From contig NZ_JTHN01000087.1 in the NCBI RefSeq assembly GCF_001399685.1, forward strand, positions 1 to 64,000: a stretch of 64,000 nucleotides of DNA, given 5' to 3'. Numbering within the stretch: position 1 is the first letter of the stretch; every line of letters starts with the position of its first letter. The stretch is from Paenibacillus sp. A3 (GTDB taxonomy: Bacteria > Bacillota > Bacilli > Paenibacillales > NBRC-103111). Made by a program: the position numbers and the translations under genes. Below the pieces are notes generated by a model. It was given only the letters and a program-made list of their open reading frames with translations, did no database searches and was not told the DNA's origin. Below, piece after piece: positions 38,901-47,460 of this stretch.

Positions 38901-38957
38901 TTAAATGTCAATAAATGTATTGGAAAGAGTGAGTGAAGTTATATTTATCATTTATTA

Positions 38958-38992
38958 GGAGCACCGACTCTTCTGAGTCGGTGCTCCGTTCT
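38958..38992 (+). terminator. Terminator of the priming enzyme gene
   Basis: GGAGCACCGACTC and GAGTCGGTGCTCC form a perfect 13-base stem around TTCT, followed by a T-rich tail. The stretch from here to 39628 shows no gene that I can support. Confidence 0.93.
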
Positions 38993-39628
38993 TGTTTACG
39001 TATGCTAATATTAGTGGCTTCCCTGCAATGTAGTAAGTTGGGAGATGGCTATAAGTTCAGGAGATCAAGGATGAGTAAAATAAACGAACTATAGGGGGCT
39101 GTGAGTTTCTTGCGGCATAAACCGAATACAGTGGTGGCGAGAAAAATTGATAAGGAGCTAATCATAAGCTCATCCAAAATTGGTTTAAAGCAGGGGTGAT
39201 TGAATGCTTGGCAATAAAATGATTCCCGGTTTGGTACAGGCAATGTATCTTTATCGGCTTTTTTAGTAGTTTTTCGAAACCTGTGGAAAATAATTTTCAG
39301 ATGGCTTCCGAAGTATAAATCATTTTGTTTGTACGATAAAAACAACCAGCTTAGTTTATATGCATAACAGGCTCTGAGCCATTCCGCCCCTCGCTCAAAG
39401 ACAGCTGGAAATAAGAGGAGGAGTGGACTACATTAAACCGCTGGCGAAATTACCTAGACCTTATCAAACGTAAACGGGGAGGCGGCCTAGGCCGATAGAC
39501 GTGAACGGAGTACCGAATTGGCTACAGATTTGAATCGACGTATACGGAGATGGGAAATTAACGAAATCTCGCGGCCAAAAATAACCGCGAGATAATTATC
39601 CTTTTGTTTATACTAAGTAAATATGCAA

Positions 39629-40111
39629 TTAATTTGGAAAAATGTAACCTTCAATACCTTCAAGAGTGTACCCGTTGCTGCCTGATCTCAGTTCGTTGAA
39701 GTCGGTAGTGTAATAATGATCTGTACCATTGTAATATCTGAAAAGAGGAGTAGTGCCGTTATGTGGTTGTGCATAGATATATCCTTCAGTTCCTTCGAGA
39801 GAATAGTCATTATATCTGCTGCCTAAATATGAGACAGTATAAAAGTGATCTGTACCATTATAATATCTGTAAAATGGTGTAGTGTCTGGTTGTTGTTCCC
39901 GGAAAACATAACCTTGAATGCCTTGATAAGTATAACCGTACTTTCCGTTTCCAAGTGGCTCAAAAGACGTAATGTAGAAATGATCTAAGCCGTTGAAGTA
40001 TTTGTAAAGTCCTACAGTTCCCGCAGGGGCTGCTTTAGTTGAGTTTACAATGAAAATACTGGAGAGTACTGTGAAAAGAATTATAAGCGGAATTGTAAAT
40101 TTTTTAAACAC
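39629..40111 (-). CDS. Small secreted protein with three DUF5648-like repeats
   Basis: A 160-residue exported protein. Residues 1-28 are a signal peptide (KKFTIPLIILFTVLSS and an Ala-Ala end). The rest is three copies of about 42 residues, each of the form LYKYFNGLDHFYIT...YTYQGIQGYVF: YKYFNGLDHFYIT, YRYYNGTDHFYTV and FRYYNGTDHYYTT. This is the Tyr/His repeat of DUF5648, found in cell-wall and enzyme-associated modules. The GTG at 40111 is chosen because GGAGGG lies 8 bases before it; the open frame extends six codons further upstream. It stands alone between remnants and the ydcC block. The function is unknown. Confidence 0.78.
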   Translation of the reverse strand: MFKKFTIPLIILFTVLSSIFIVNSTKAAPAGTVGLYKYFNGLDHFYITSFEPLGNGKYGYTYQGIQGYVFREQQPDTTPFYRYYNGTDHFYTVSYLGSRYNDYSLEGTEGYIYAQPHNGTTPLFRYYNGTDHYYTTDFNELRSGSNGYTLEGIEGYIFPN

Positions 40112-40346
40112 CTTTAGATCCCTCCACATGTTTTTAGTAATAGCAATAAACCTATTGCTAACTGGCCAGTTAACGCTTTAATTATTTCATAAAAAAGTAA
40201 ATAATTCAATATATTCTTATTTAAACAAAAATTTATATAATAATATTTAAAATAACCCTTTTCTTTATGGAGACTATGAAGAGGGAGTCCAAAGCTTTCC
40301 TTGATCGCTCTAAGCAATTGAAAGGAAAAGTATACATTAAGTTTCC

Positions 40347-40379
40347 AACTCCTATAACCAATCGGTTATAGGAGTTTTT
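40347..40379 (+). terminator. Orphan plus-strand terminator
   Basis: AACTCCTATAACC and GGTTATAGGAGTT pair perfectly around AATC and are followed by TTTTTA. No intact plus-strand gene lies upstream after 38992, so it may end a lost gene or an unrecognised RNA, or attenuate ydcC. The space 40112-40346 shows nothing else. Confidence 0.7.
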
Positions 40380-40473
40380 ATTTCCTCGCCAAACCTTGTC
40401 TGCATAATTGGCCAAGTCCCCACATAGACATGATATCAATCTGGATTGATTATGTGGTGGAGGGGATGAGACG

Positions 40474-41883
40474 ATGCGGCGGTTCACGTGGGTGGTGGCC
40501 CTTGTGATGGTTTGTTTAAGCCTGGTAGTGTCCGGGTGCGGCAAAAAGGATGCAGGATCGGTAGTAAAGGAATTGGACGGTGTGATGAGCAAGCTGCAGA
40601 GCTATCACGGAAAAGGGCAGATGACGCTGCGTACGGGGCAGGATCCTCAGGAATACGACGTGGAGGTTAGCTTTCAGGCCCCTTCATTTTACCGGATCTC
40701 GCTGACGAATGCGAAGAAGGATATTACGCAAATTGTGCTGCGCAACGATGACGGGGTATTCGTACTGACGCCGCATTTGAACAAAAGCTTCCGTTTCCAA
40801 AGCGATTGGCCGGAAAATCAAGGGCAAGTTTACTTATATCAGTCGCTCGTCCAAAGCATTCTAATGGACAATGAACGGCATTTTACATCGGACGAGAAGG
40901 CCTATGTCTTCGATGTAGTGGCGAATTACCAGAACGGCTCCCTGGCGCGGCAGAAGGTGTGGTTGGACAAGAGAAACTACGCCCCGCAGCATGTCGAAGT
41001 GTCGGATGCCAACTCCAATGTGATGGTCATTGTAAAATTCGATCAATTTGAATTTGGTACGAAGTTTGAGAAGGATCAATTTGATATGCAGCGCAATATG
41101 ACGGGCTGGAACCTGAAGACACTGCCAACGATGACGCAAGGAGATTCGAAAACCGGCGAGAAATCGGGAGCGACCGATTTCAAGGCCGGTACTGAGGCAG
41201 CTAGTGGCAATGTAGGGACCGGAATGAAGGGAACCGCTCAGGAAACAGGCGGCAAAGGAACGGCAGCGGGACAAGGATCGGGAACTGATGCAAAGGGCGA
41301 CGCAGCGGGCAAGGGCAAGGAGGTTTCAGCGGGAGCGGCAGCTGGTAACGCTACAGGGACGGGAACAAGCGGAACCTCTAAGGGAGAAGGATCAGGAGCC
41401 GATGCGAAGAACAACGCAGCGGGCACGAGCAAAGGCAATACAGCAGGCGCAGCAGCCGGAGACGGCAAAGGTACTTCCGATTCCAGTGCTACCAACGGGG
41501 CGCAAGCGGCAGCTACAGGCACTAAAAAGGATACTTCCAAGCAGCAGTCGTTCGGCATCATCGAACCGCGTTACATGCCGAGCGGCGTGAAGAAACAAGA
41601 CGTAACAGAGCTTAAACTGGGCGAAGAACAAGCGATTATGCTCCGTTACTCCGGCAAATATAACTATACGTTGGTGGAGTCGCGTCCACAGGTACAGACG
41701 GTGTCGATCTTACCGGGGGATATTTTGGATTTGGGCTTTACGCTCGGCGTTGTAACCGGGGATGCGAAGAAAACATTGACCTGGACCTACGACGGCATCG
41801 AATTCCGCTTATCTACAGGGGACTTGCCGGCGACGGAGATGATTAAGGTGGCCCAAGCGGTGCAAGGGGAAATCGGAAAATAA
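40474..41883 (+). CDS. ydcC: LolA-like sporulation lipoprotein YdcC, with a low-complexity insert
   Basis: A 469-residue lipoprotein. The signal peptide ends VSGC (lipobox, Cys at residue 22). Residues about 30-225 are a LolA-type fold: KLQSYHGKGQMTLRTGQDP, APSFYRISLTNAKKDI, VLRNDDGVFVLTPHLNKSF, QLVWLDKRNY-like VWLDKRNYAPQ and KFDQFEFGTKFEKDQFD. Residues about 235-355 are a Gly/Ala/Thr/Lys-rich stretch of almost no complexity. Residues about 360-469 are a C-terminal domain (SFGIIEPRYMPSGVKKQDV). GGAGGGG precedes the ATG. It sits before alr as in Bacillus, where ydcC is a sigma-E-type sporulation gene. The insert is not part of Bacillus YdcC. Confidence 0.85.
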   Translation: MRRFTWVVALVMVCLSLVVSGCGKKDAGSVVKELDGVMSKLQSYHGKGQMTLRTGQDPQEYDVEVSFQAPSFYRISLTNAKKDITQIVLRNDDGVFVLTPHLNKSFRFQSDWPENQGQVYLYQSLVQSILMDNERHFTSDEKAYVFDVVANYQNGSLARQKVWLDKRNYAPQHVEVSDANSNVMVIVKFDQFEFGTKFEKDQFDMQRNMTGWNLKTLPTMTQGDSKTGEKSGATDFKAGTEAASGNVGTGMKGTAQETGGKGTAAGQGSGTDAKGDAAGKGKEVSAGAAAGNATGTGTSGTSKGEGSGADAKNNAAGTSKGNTAGAAAGDGKGTSDSSATNGAQAAATGTKKDTSKQQSFGIIEPRYMPSGVKKQDVTELKLGEEQAIMLRYSGKYNYTLVESRPQVQTVSILPGDILDLGFTLGVVTGDAKKTLTWTYDGIEFRLSTGDLPATEMIKVAQAVQGEIGK

Positions 41884-41923
41884 TAACCAAAAACTGACGG
41901 ATGCGATGTTACTATTTTGTTCG

Positions 41924-41952
41924 TTGACAGGGTCGACGGTACGCATTACCAT
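41924..41952 (+). promoter_or_regulatory. alr promoter
   Basis: TTGACA (41924-41929) and TACCAT (41947-41952) are 17 bases apart. A perfect -35 compensates for the weak -10. A partly palindromic leader with GGGAAGC at 41973 and GCTTCCC at 42014 follows. Confidence 0.55.
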
Positions 41953-42052
41953 GATCATATGAATTTTTAAGTGGGAAGCTTCTTTACAGGTGCAAGCTGT
42001 GGCCTCGTAAGCGGCTTCCCTTGATTTTATGAGACCGAAGAAGGTGGATCAG

Positions 42053-43240
42053 GTGGATTCGTTTTACCGGCCGACCCGGGTGGAAATTTCATTGGATGCG
42101 CTGCGCCATAATTTGGGCGAGTTTCGGCGGGTGCTTCCGGAACATGTAAGCATGATGGCAGTCGTCAAGGCGGACGCCTACGGACACGGAGCGGTAGAGG
42201 TATGCCGGGAGGCGCTCCAATGCGGCGTGGAATATATTGCGGTCGCTTTTTTGGATGAGGGTTTGGAGCTTCGGCAAGCAGGCATTACAGCCCCGATCCT
42301 CGTATTGGGCTATACGCCTCCGGAAGGGCTGGAAACCGCATGGGCCAATGAGATTACGCTCAATATATATACCCATGAGCTGCTGGACGCGTGGGAACGA
42401 TTAGGGGCTAAAGATCGCCCGTTAAATATTCATATTAAGATCGACTCCGGAATGAACCGGCTCGGCTTAACGGATGCGGAAGAAGCGATCGCGCTGATTG
42501 AACGGGCGATGCGGACACCGGGGATTCGAGTGGAAGGGTTGTTTACCCATTTTGCTTGTGCGGACGAAACCGATAAGAGCTATACGCTCGAGCAGTACGG
42601 CCGATTCGAGCGGGTCGTCGATTATTTTACACAAAAAGGAATTCAATTTCCGTACGTTCACGCCGGGAACAGCGCTGCGGGGATCGATACGCCGAATTTA
42701 TCCTTTAACATGGTACGGCTCGGGATCGCGATGTACGGATTGTACCCGTCCGAAGAAGTGAATAAGCAGCAGATTGATCTGCAGCCGGTGATGAGCATCA
42801 AATCCAGCGTCGTCATGGTAAAGCAAGTGCCTGAGGGTTCAGGGATCAGCTACGGCATCGTTTACCGGACGCAGGGTGAAGAGACGATTGCGACGCTGCC
42901 GATCGGGTATGCGGACGGCTTTTCCCGGATGCTGACCGGCAAGGCGCAAGTGTTGATTCGGGGGCGGCGCGTCCCCGTAGTAGGTAGAATTTGTATGGAC
43001 CAATGCATGCTGAATGTATCTGAAATGCCTGATATCCAAATGGGCGAAGAAGTGGTTATCCTCGGATGCCAGGGTGAAGACCGGATTACGGCGGAGGAAC
43101 ACGCGGCCTGGCTCGGAACGATCAATTACGAGGTCGTCTGCATGATTTCGCACCGGGTGCCTCGCGTGTATATGAAGGGTGGCTGTGCAGCCCGGTCAGT
43201 GAATCCGCTGCTGCGCCACGTATGGGAGCCGGAGGCATAA
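42053..43240 (+). CDS. alr: Alanine racemase
   Basis: A PLP enzyme of 395 residues that converts L- to D-alanine for peptidoglycan. The PLP-lysine lies in MMAVVKADAYGHGAVEV, the second conserved segment is HIKIDSGMNRLG, and the C-terminal active-site region has VVGRICMDQCML with the catalytic-type tyrosine near SGISYGIVYRT. The GTG at 42053 is preferred because AGAAGGTGG lies about 7 bases before it and the product then starts DSFYRPTRVEISLDAL, as in Bacillus. The in-frame ATG at 42029 has no ribosome site. It lies between ydcC and ndoAI, as in Bacillus. Confidence 0.93.
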   Translation: MDSFYRPTRVEISLDALRHNLGEFRRVLPEHVSMMAVVKADAYGHGAVEVCREALQCGVEYIAVAFLDEGLELRQAGITAPILVLGYTPPEGLETAWANEITLNIYTHELLDAWERLGAKDRPLNIHIKIDSGMNRLGLTDAEEAIALIERAMRTPGIRVEGLFTHFACADETDKSYTLEQYGRFERVVDYFTQKGIQFPYVHAGNSAAGIDTPNLSFNMVRLGIAMYGLYPSEEVNKQQIDLQPVMSIKSSVVMVKQVPEGSGISYGIVYRTQGEETIATLPIGYADGFSRMLTGKAQVLIRGRRVPVVGRICMDQCMLNVSEMPDIQMGEEVVILGCQGEDRITAEEHAAWLGTINYEVVCMISHRVPRVYMKGGCAARSVNPLLRHVWEPEA

Positions 43241-43601
43241 CAAAGGCTCCAAGCATTCAAACAGGCCTCCGACTCGATAGTCTCGGCGTTGTGCCGGTCG
43301 ACAAGGTGCCTGTTTGCCAAGGGTGTGACGCTGAGACGGGAAGCGGCAGGCGGAAAATTGTGGCTCTGTGTTACTGGCTGGGAGCAAGCATTTTAAGGAA
43401 TGCCGCCAGAAGCTTTCAAAGCAGAGGCTAAATGCCCGTCCCAAAGGCTCCGTTGCCTCTACAAACTCTTCGCGGGTAGCCATACTTTTTGTCCAAAAAA
43501 AGAACTGGGCGCATTTTCCATTGAATTTTTTCTCCTAACATGAGAGGATTTTCTTGGTTTGCCGCGAATAAGTATAGAGGCAAAATGCGGCGAAGCGCGT
43601 C

Positions 43602-43627
43602 AAGGTATAACATATTTGCTATACCTT
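43602..43627. promoter_or_regulatory. Perfect palindrome upstream of ndoAI
   Basis: AAGGTATA and TATACCTT are 8-base perfect arms separated by ten bases. It lies 86 bases before the antitoxin start. The surrounding AT-rich sequence 43630-43700 is probably the promoter. It could be a binding site for the RHH antitoxin or another regulator. The 470-base gap 43241-43713 holds only this and no gene that I can see. Confidence 0.4.
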
Positions 43628-43713
43628 CGGCATATATTGATTTTGTATATTTTATCTGGAAGTTTGCCATAATGGAAATAGGTTCTTGTATGTTTTTGGG
43701 GGTGCATGTATAC

Positions 43714-43995
43714 GTGGCGGGTGCGCATAACACGAAGCGAATCATGATCAGCTTGCCGGACTATTTGCTGCAGGAGGTCGATCATCTGGTGGAGAAGGAA
43801 AATTCCAACCGCAGCGAGTTTATCCGTCAGGCGATGAAGCTTTACTTGTTGGAGCGTAAGAAACGGCATTTGCGCGAATCGATGCAGCGCGGCTATATGG
43901 AAATGGCTAAGATCAACCTGAACATGGCCTCGGAAGCGTTTCAGGCGGAGGAAGAAGCGGACAATACGCTGGACCGCCTGGTAAGCGGGGTGTGA
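43714..43995 (+). CDS. ndoAI: Antitoxin EndoAI (MazE-like, ribbon-helix-helix)
   Basis: A 93-residue protein, the same length as Bacillus NdoAI. Residues 10-45 form a ribbon-helix-helix (KRIMISLPDYLLQEVDHLV, NSNRSEFIRQAMKLYLLE), and the C-terminal part MQRGYMEMAKINLNMASEA and LDRLVSGV matches the toxin-binding tail. The GTG at 43714 is chosen because GGGGGTG lies 9 bases upstream and the length fits; an upstream in-frame extension to 43540 lacks homology. It neutralises the toxin encoded 4 bases downstream, and the pair lies between alr and tex as in Bacillus. Confidence 0.93.
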   Translation: MAGAHNTKRIMISLPDYLLQEVDHLVEKENSNRSEFIRQAMKLYLLERKKRHLRESMQRGYMEMAKINLNMASEAFQAEEEADNTLDRLVSGV

Positions 43996-43998
43996 CGC

Positions 43999-44349
43999 TT
44001 GATTGTCAAACGTGGCGATGTTTTTTTCGCGGATCTTTCACCGGTCGTCGGTTCGGAGCAGGGCGGCATTCGGCCCGTACTGATCATTCAGAATGATATC
44101 GGCAATCGCTTCAGTCCTACGGTGATCGTAGCGGCGATTACGGCGCAGATTCAGAAAGCCAAGCTGCCGACGCATGTGGAGATTGACGCGGAAGCGCACG
44201 GTTTTGACAGGGATTCGGTCATCCTGCTGGAGCAGATTCGGACCATCGATAAGCAGCGCCTGACGGACAAAATCACGCACTTGGATGAGGAAACCATGCG
44301 CAAGGTCGATGAAGCTTTGCAAATAAGCGTAGGTCTGATTGAGTTTTAA
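43999..44349 (+). CDS. ndoA: mRNA interferase toxin EndoA (MazF family)
   Basis: A 116-residue endoribonuclease that cleaves mRNA at specific short motifs. It begins [19 protein letters not shown] and continues [40 protein letters not shown], almost identical to Bacillus EndoA. Translation starts with TTG at 43999, four bases after the antitoxin stop, which suits low toxin yield through coupling. The toxin is intact and all expected catalytic-region residues (Arg in IRPV, Thr in FSPT) are present. Confidence 0.97.
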   Translation: MIVKRGDVFFADLSPVVGSEQGGIRPVLIIQNDIGNRFSPTVIVAAITAQIQKAKLPTHVEIDAEAHGFDRDSVILLEQIRTIDKQRLTDKITHLDEETMRKVDEALQISVGLIEF

Positions 44350-44412
44350 CAAGCTGACGAGGCGGGGGTATGGGTGCCCTCGCTTTTTTATGTCTGGGAG
44401 GAGAAAAGTCGG

Positions 44413-46638
44413 ATGGCAAAAGAGCAAGCGGGACAGACAGAAGAAGTTCGGGCGGTTGTGGAGCTGACGGAAGAGATGAAAGCGGCGATTCAGGAGCGCA
44501 TTCTGAAGCAGATCGCTTCCGAGCTGCAAATTGCGGCGGGGCGGGTGAAGACGACGGTCGGCCTGCTGGATGAGGGGAATACGATTCCTTTTATCGCGCG
44601 GTACCGGAAAGAAATGACCGGAGAGCTCGACGAAAATCAGCTGCGGGACATCGAAGAGCGGCTGACGTATCTGCGCAATCTGGAGGACCGGAAGCTGGAG
44701 GTCCTCCGCCTGATCGACGAGCAGGGCAAGCTGACGGCCGAGCTGCGAACGGCGATTGAGCAGTCGGCCAAGCTGCAGGAAGTCGAGGACTTGTACCGCC
44801 CGTACCGGCAAAAGCGCAAGACGCGCGCCAGCGTGGCAAAGGAGAAAGGGCTTGAGCCTCTCGCTCTCTGGATTCAGACGCAGCCTAAGCAGGGCGAGCT
44901 GCTTGCGGAAGCAGGCAAGTATGTAAGCGAGGAGAAAGGCGTCCAGACGGCCGAGGAAGCCGTACAAGGCGCGATGGATATCCTCGCGGAGCAAATCGCC
45001 GACGATGCGAAAATCAGGGCTTGGGTGCGCCGTCATACGTTTGAGCAGGGCATCCTGCGGACCGAAGCCAAGGACGCCGAGCAGGAATCCGTCTACGAGA
45101 TGTACTACAGCTATCAGGAGCCGGTCCGCAAGCTGCCGCCGCACCGGATTCTGGCGATCAACCGCGGAGAGCGGGAAGAAGTGCTGAAGGTGGCGCTGGA
45201 CGTTCCTGTCGAGCGGATTCACGAGTATATCGCGAAGCAAGTGATCAAGGGGCCTTCTATCGTTCGAGACACGCTGACGGCTGTCATTGAAGATGCGTAC
45301 AAACGGCTGATCGCCTCGTCCATTGAGCGGGAAGTGCGCAATGAAATGACGGAGAAAGCCGAGGAAAAAGCGATCGAGGTATTCGCCGAAAATCTGCGCA
45401 ATCTGCTGCTTCAACCGCCGGTCAAAGGCAAGGTGGTGCTCGGCGTGGACCCCGCGTACCGGACAGGCTGCAAGCTTGCCGTCGTCGACGATACGGGGAA
45501 AATGCTGGAGATTGCCGTCACGTACCCAACGCCGCCGAACAACAAAATAGCGGAAGCGAAAGCGACGTTCAAGCGTCTGATCGACGCTTATGGCGTCGAA
45601 TTGATCGTCATCGGCAACGGGACGGCGTCCCGCGAGACGGAGCAGTTCGTAGCCGAGCTCATCGGCGAGATCAAGGCACGGAAGCTGCAGTATTTGATCG
45701 TCAACGAAGCGGGGGCGAGCGTCTACTCGGCGTCCAAGCTGGCCCAGACCGAGTTCCCGGACTTGGACGTGGCGGAGCGGAGCGCGATCTCCATTGCGCG
45801 GCGGCTGCAGGACCCGCTCGCGGAGCTGGTCAAAATCGAGCCAAAAGCGATCGGCGTCGGCCAATACCAGCATGACGTGACGCAAAAAAGGCTCGAAGAG
45901 AGCCTGAAGTTCGTCGTCGAGTCGGCGGTGAACCACGTGGGCGTAGACGTGAACACGGCGTCGCCGTCGCTGCTGTCCTATGTTTCGGGCGTTAACAGCA
46001 CGCTTGCCAAAAATATTGTAAAATACCGCGACGACAACGGGAAATTTACAAGCCGGGCGCAGCTGCAAAAGGTTCCGCGGCTCGGGGCGAAGGCGTTCGA
46101 GCAGTGCGTCGGCTTTTTGCGGATCGCAGACGGCAGTAATCCGCTGGACAACACGCCGATCCATCCGGAGTCGTATGACGTGGTGGACAAGCTGTTCCGC
46201 GAGCTGAAGCTGGAGCTGTCGCAGCTTGGCAGTGCCGAGCTCAAAGCGATGCTGCAGAGCCTGGAGCCGGAAGAGCTAGCTCCGAAGCTTGGCGTCGGGG
46301 TGCCGACGCTGCGCGATATTCTCGATTCGCTGCAAAGGCCGGGACGCGACCCGCGTGAGGAGCTGCCGGCGCCGATTTTCCGTACGGACGTGCTGCAGAT
46401 CGAAGATTTGAAGCCGGGCATGGAATTACAGGGAACTGTGCGCAACGTGATCGACTTCGGCGCTTTTGTCGATATTGGCATCAAAAACGACGGGCTCGTT
46501 CATATATCGCAGTTGAGCAATTCCTACGTGAAGCATCCAATGGACGTCGTGTCCGTAGGGGATGTCGTGACGGTATGGGTGCTCAACGTCGACCTGAAGA
46601 AGGGCCGCGTCGGGCTGACGATGAAAAAGCCTTCTTAA
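44413..46638 (+). CDS. tex: RNA-binding transcriptional accessory protein Tex
   Basis: A 741-residue protein in the order Tex N-terminal helices, YqgF-like domain (VVLGVDPAYRTGCKLAVVDD near residue 345), helix-hairpin-helix (LLSYVSGVNSTLAKNIVKYR and LPRLGAKAFEQCVGFLR-like) and an S1 domain at the end (GMELQGTVRNVIDFGAFVDI, DGLVHISQLS). It binds RNA and supports transcription elongation. The ATG at 44413 follows GGGAGGAG by nine bases; the in-frame upstream ATG at 44374 has none. It follows the toxin gene closely, as Bacillus ydcI does. Confidence 0.96.
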   Translation: MAKEQAGQTEEVRAVVELTEEMKAAIQERILKQIASELQIAAGRVKTTVGLLDEGNTIPFIARYRKEMTGELDENQLRDIEERLTYLRNLEDRKLEVLRLIDEQGKLTAELRTAIEQSAKLQEVEDLYRPYRQKRKTRASVAKEKGLEPLALWIQTQPKQGELLAEAGKYVSEEKGVQTAEEAVQGAMDILAEQIADDAKIRAWVRRHTFEQGILRTEAKDAEQESVYEMYYSYQEPVRKLPPHRILAINRGEREEVLKVALDVPVERIHEYIAKQVIKGPSIVRDTLTAVIEDAYKRLIASSIEREVRNEMTEKAEEKAIEVFAENLRNLLLQPPVKGKVVLGVDPAYRTGCKLAVVDDTGKMLEIAVTYPTPPNNKIAEAKATFKRLIDAYGVELIVIGNGTASRETEQFVAELIGEIKARKLQYLIVNEAGASVYSASKLAQTEFPDLDVAERSAISIARRLQDPLAELVKIEPKAIGVGQYQHDVTQKRLEESLKFVVESAVNHVGVDVNTASPSLLSYVSGVNSTLAKNIVKYRDDNGKFTSRAQLQKVPRLGAKAFEQCVGFLRIADGSNPLDNTPIHPESYDVVDKLFRELKLELSQLGSAELKAMLQSLEPEELAPKLGVGVPTLRDILDSLQRPGRDPREELPAPIFRTDVLQIEDLKPGMELQGTVRNVIDFGAFVDIGIKNDGLVHISQLSNSYVKHPMDVVSVGDVVTVWVLNVDLKKGRVGLTMKKPS

Positions 46639-46642
46639 GCAT

Positions 46643-46720
46643 AAAATAGAGCATAAGCCGGAGAAAAGGGATGTCGCGGAAGCCGCGTCCTTCGCTCTGG
46701 CGTATGCTCTATTTGTTTTT
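46643..46720. terminator. Terminator between tex and cmpA
   Basis: AAATAGAGCATA and TATGCTCTATTT are perfect 12-base arms over a loop of about 48 bases that holds smaller stems. T residues follow on the plus strand. It lies between the convergent tex and cmpA genes. Confidence 0.65.
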
Positions 46721-46736
46721 GAGCGTGAGCTCATCT

Positions 46737-46883
46737 TTATTGAAGCTGGGATGTCGTGGGGTCCGTCTCGCTTTTGCGGGTGCGGTAAAAAAACCAGCAA
46801 TCGTTCAGCAAACGGATTTGCCGGCGATTTTTGTTGTAAAATGCCCGCATCAGCTGGTTGCAAAGCCATTGTGGCAACACCAT
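46737..46883 (-). CDS. cmpA: Cortex morphogenetic protein CmpA
   Basis: A 48-residue protein starting MVLPQWLCNQLMRAFYNKNR, followed by RQIRLLNDCWFFYR. This is the Bacillus CmpA pattern (PxWLxxQ, DxxQIxLLNxCWYFY). CmpA is a sigma-E-dependent adaptor that takes part in quality control of spore cortex assembly and turnover of SpoIVA. GGGAAGGGA precedes the ATG. Its position between tex and the sprT-like gene matches Bacillus. The C-terminal ten residues extend beyond the Bacillus protein. Confidence 0.85.
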   Translation of the reverse strand: MVLPQWLCNQLMRAFYNKNRRQIRLLNDCWFFYRTRKSETDPTTSQLQ

Positions 46884-46956
46884 CAGTCCCTTCCCGTCTA
46901 GCTGCCGTACACTATACAGGATATGGGCGTAAGCCGTTTCGGGTGCAGGTCCTTTT

Positions 46957-47319
46957 TTAAGCGAAATCTTCTTCCTCTTCATACCACTGCTCAAGCTGCG
47001 CCTGAAGCGCGCGGATCTCGGTCAAGAGGGAGATGAGCGGATATTCTTTTTCCTGCTCTTGGATGGCGCTGAACGTTTGTTCCAAGCGGTTGATATAATC
47101 CAGGCCGTGGTGGAGCGTATAGCCCGGGTGCACAAGCTCAAGCCCGTCGAATTCCGCGATAAATACCGGCAATCCGGGGACGTTAGGCGCGGTTAGCTTG
47201 TCCAGCTCTTTATGCAGCCGCTGATTAAGCGCGGCCAATTGGTACATATGGGTAGCGGGCATTTCTACGAATTCGATCCGGTCCTCCAGCTTAAGCAGGG
47301 CGCATTTCTTTTTGAACAT
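46957..47319 (-). CDS. Conserved hypothetical protein
   Basis: A 120-residue soluble protein with no signal or membrane segment. It begins MFKKKCALLKLEDRIEFVEM and is helical and acidic, ending WYEEEEDFA. The ATG at 47319 follows GAGAGGAG by nine bases; an upstream in-frame ATG lacks one. It is the gene before cmpA on the same strand, 73 bases apart. I do not recognise a family and give no function. Confidence 0.7.
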   Translation of the reverse strand: MFKKKCALLKLEDRIEFVEMPATHMYQLAALNQRLHKELDKLTAPNVPGLPVFIAEFDGLELVHPGYTLHHGLDYINRLEQTFSAIQEQEKEYPLISLLTEIRALQAQLEQWYEEEEDFA

Positions 47320-47460
47320 CGGGTTAAACTCCTCTCTATGGGTCAAAGGGACGGTTCGTCCGAATCAATTCCAGATTCCTACTTGACAGTTTAGCCTAAC
47401 CTGCGGTTACAATTCAAGAGAGAAACGAAGAGAAACCAGAGAGTAAAGGGTGGGAAAACG

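Noticed and set aside
39049-39345. A 98-codon minus frame as a gene
   Set aside because: No start signal or family; the region looks like decayed sequence.
38993-39628. A gene or a transposase in the gap after the priming gene
   Set aside because: Short hints of reading frames, but none with a start, a ribosome site and a recognisable family.
43540-43713. An N-terminal extension of the EndoAI antitoxin
   Set aside because: It has no similarity, and the GTG at 43714 has a good ribosome site and gives the family length of 93 residues.
44038-46164. A 708-codon open frame on the minus strand opposite tex and ndoA
   Set aside because: It is a shadow of GC-rich codons in the real genes. It has no ribosome site or family match, and tex and ndoA are beyond doubt.
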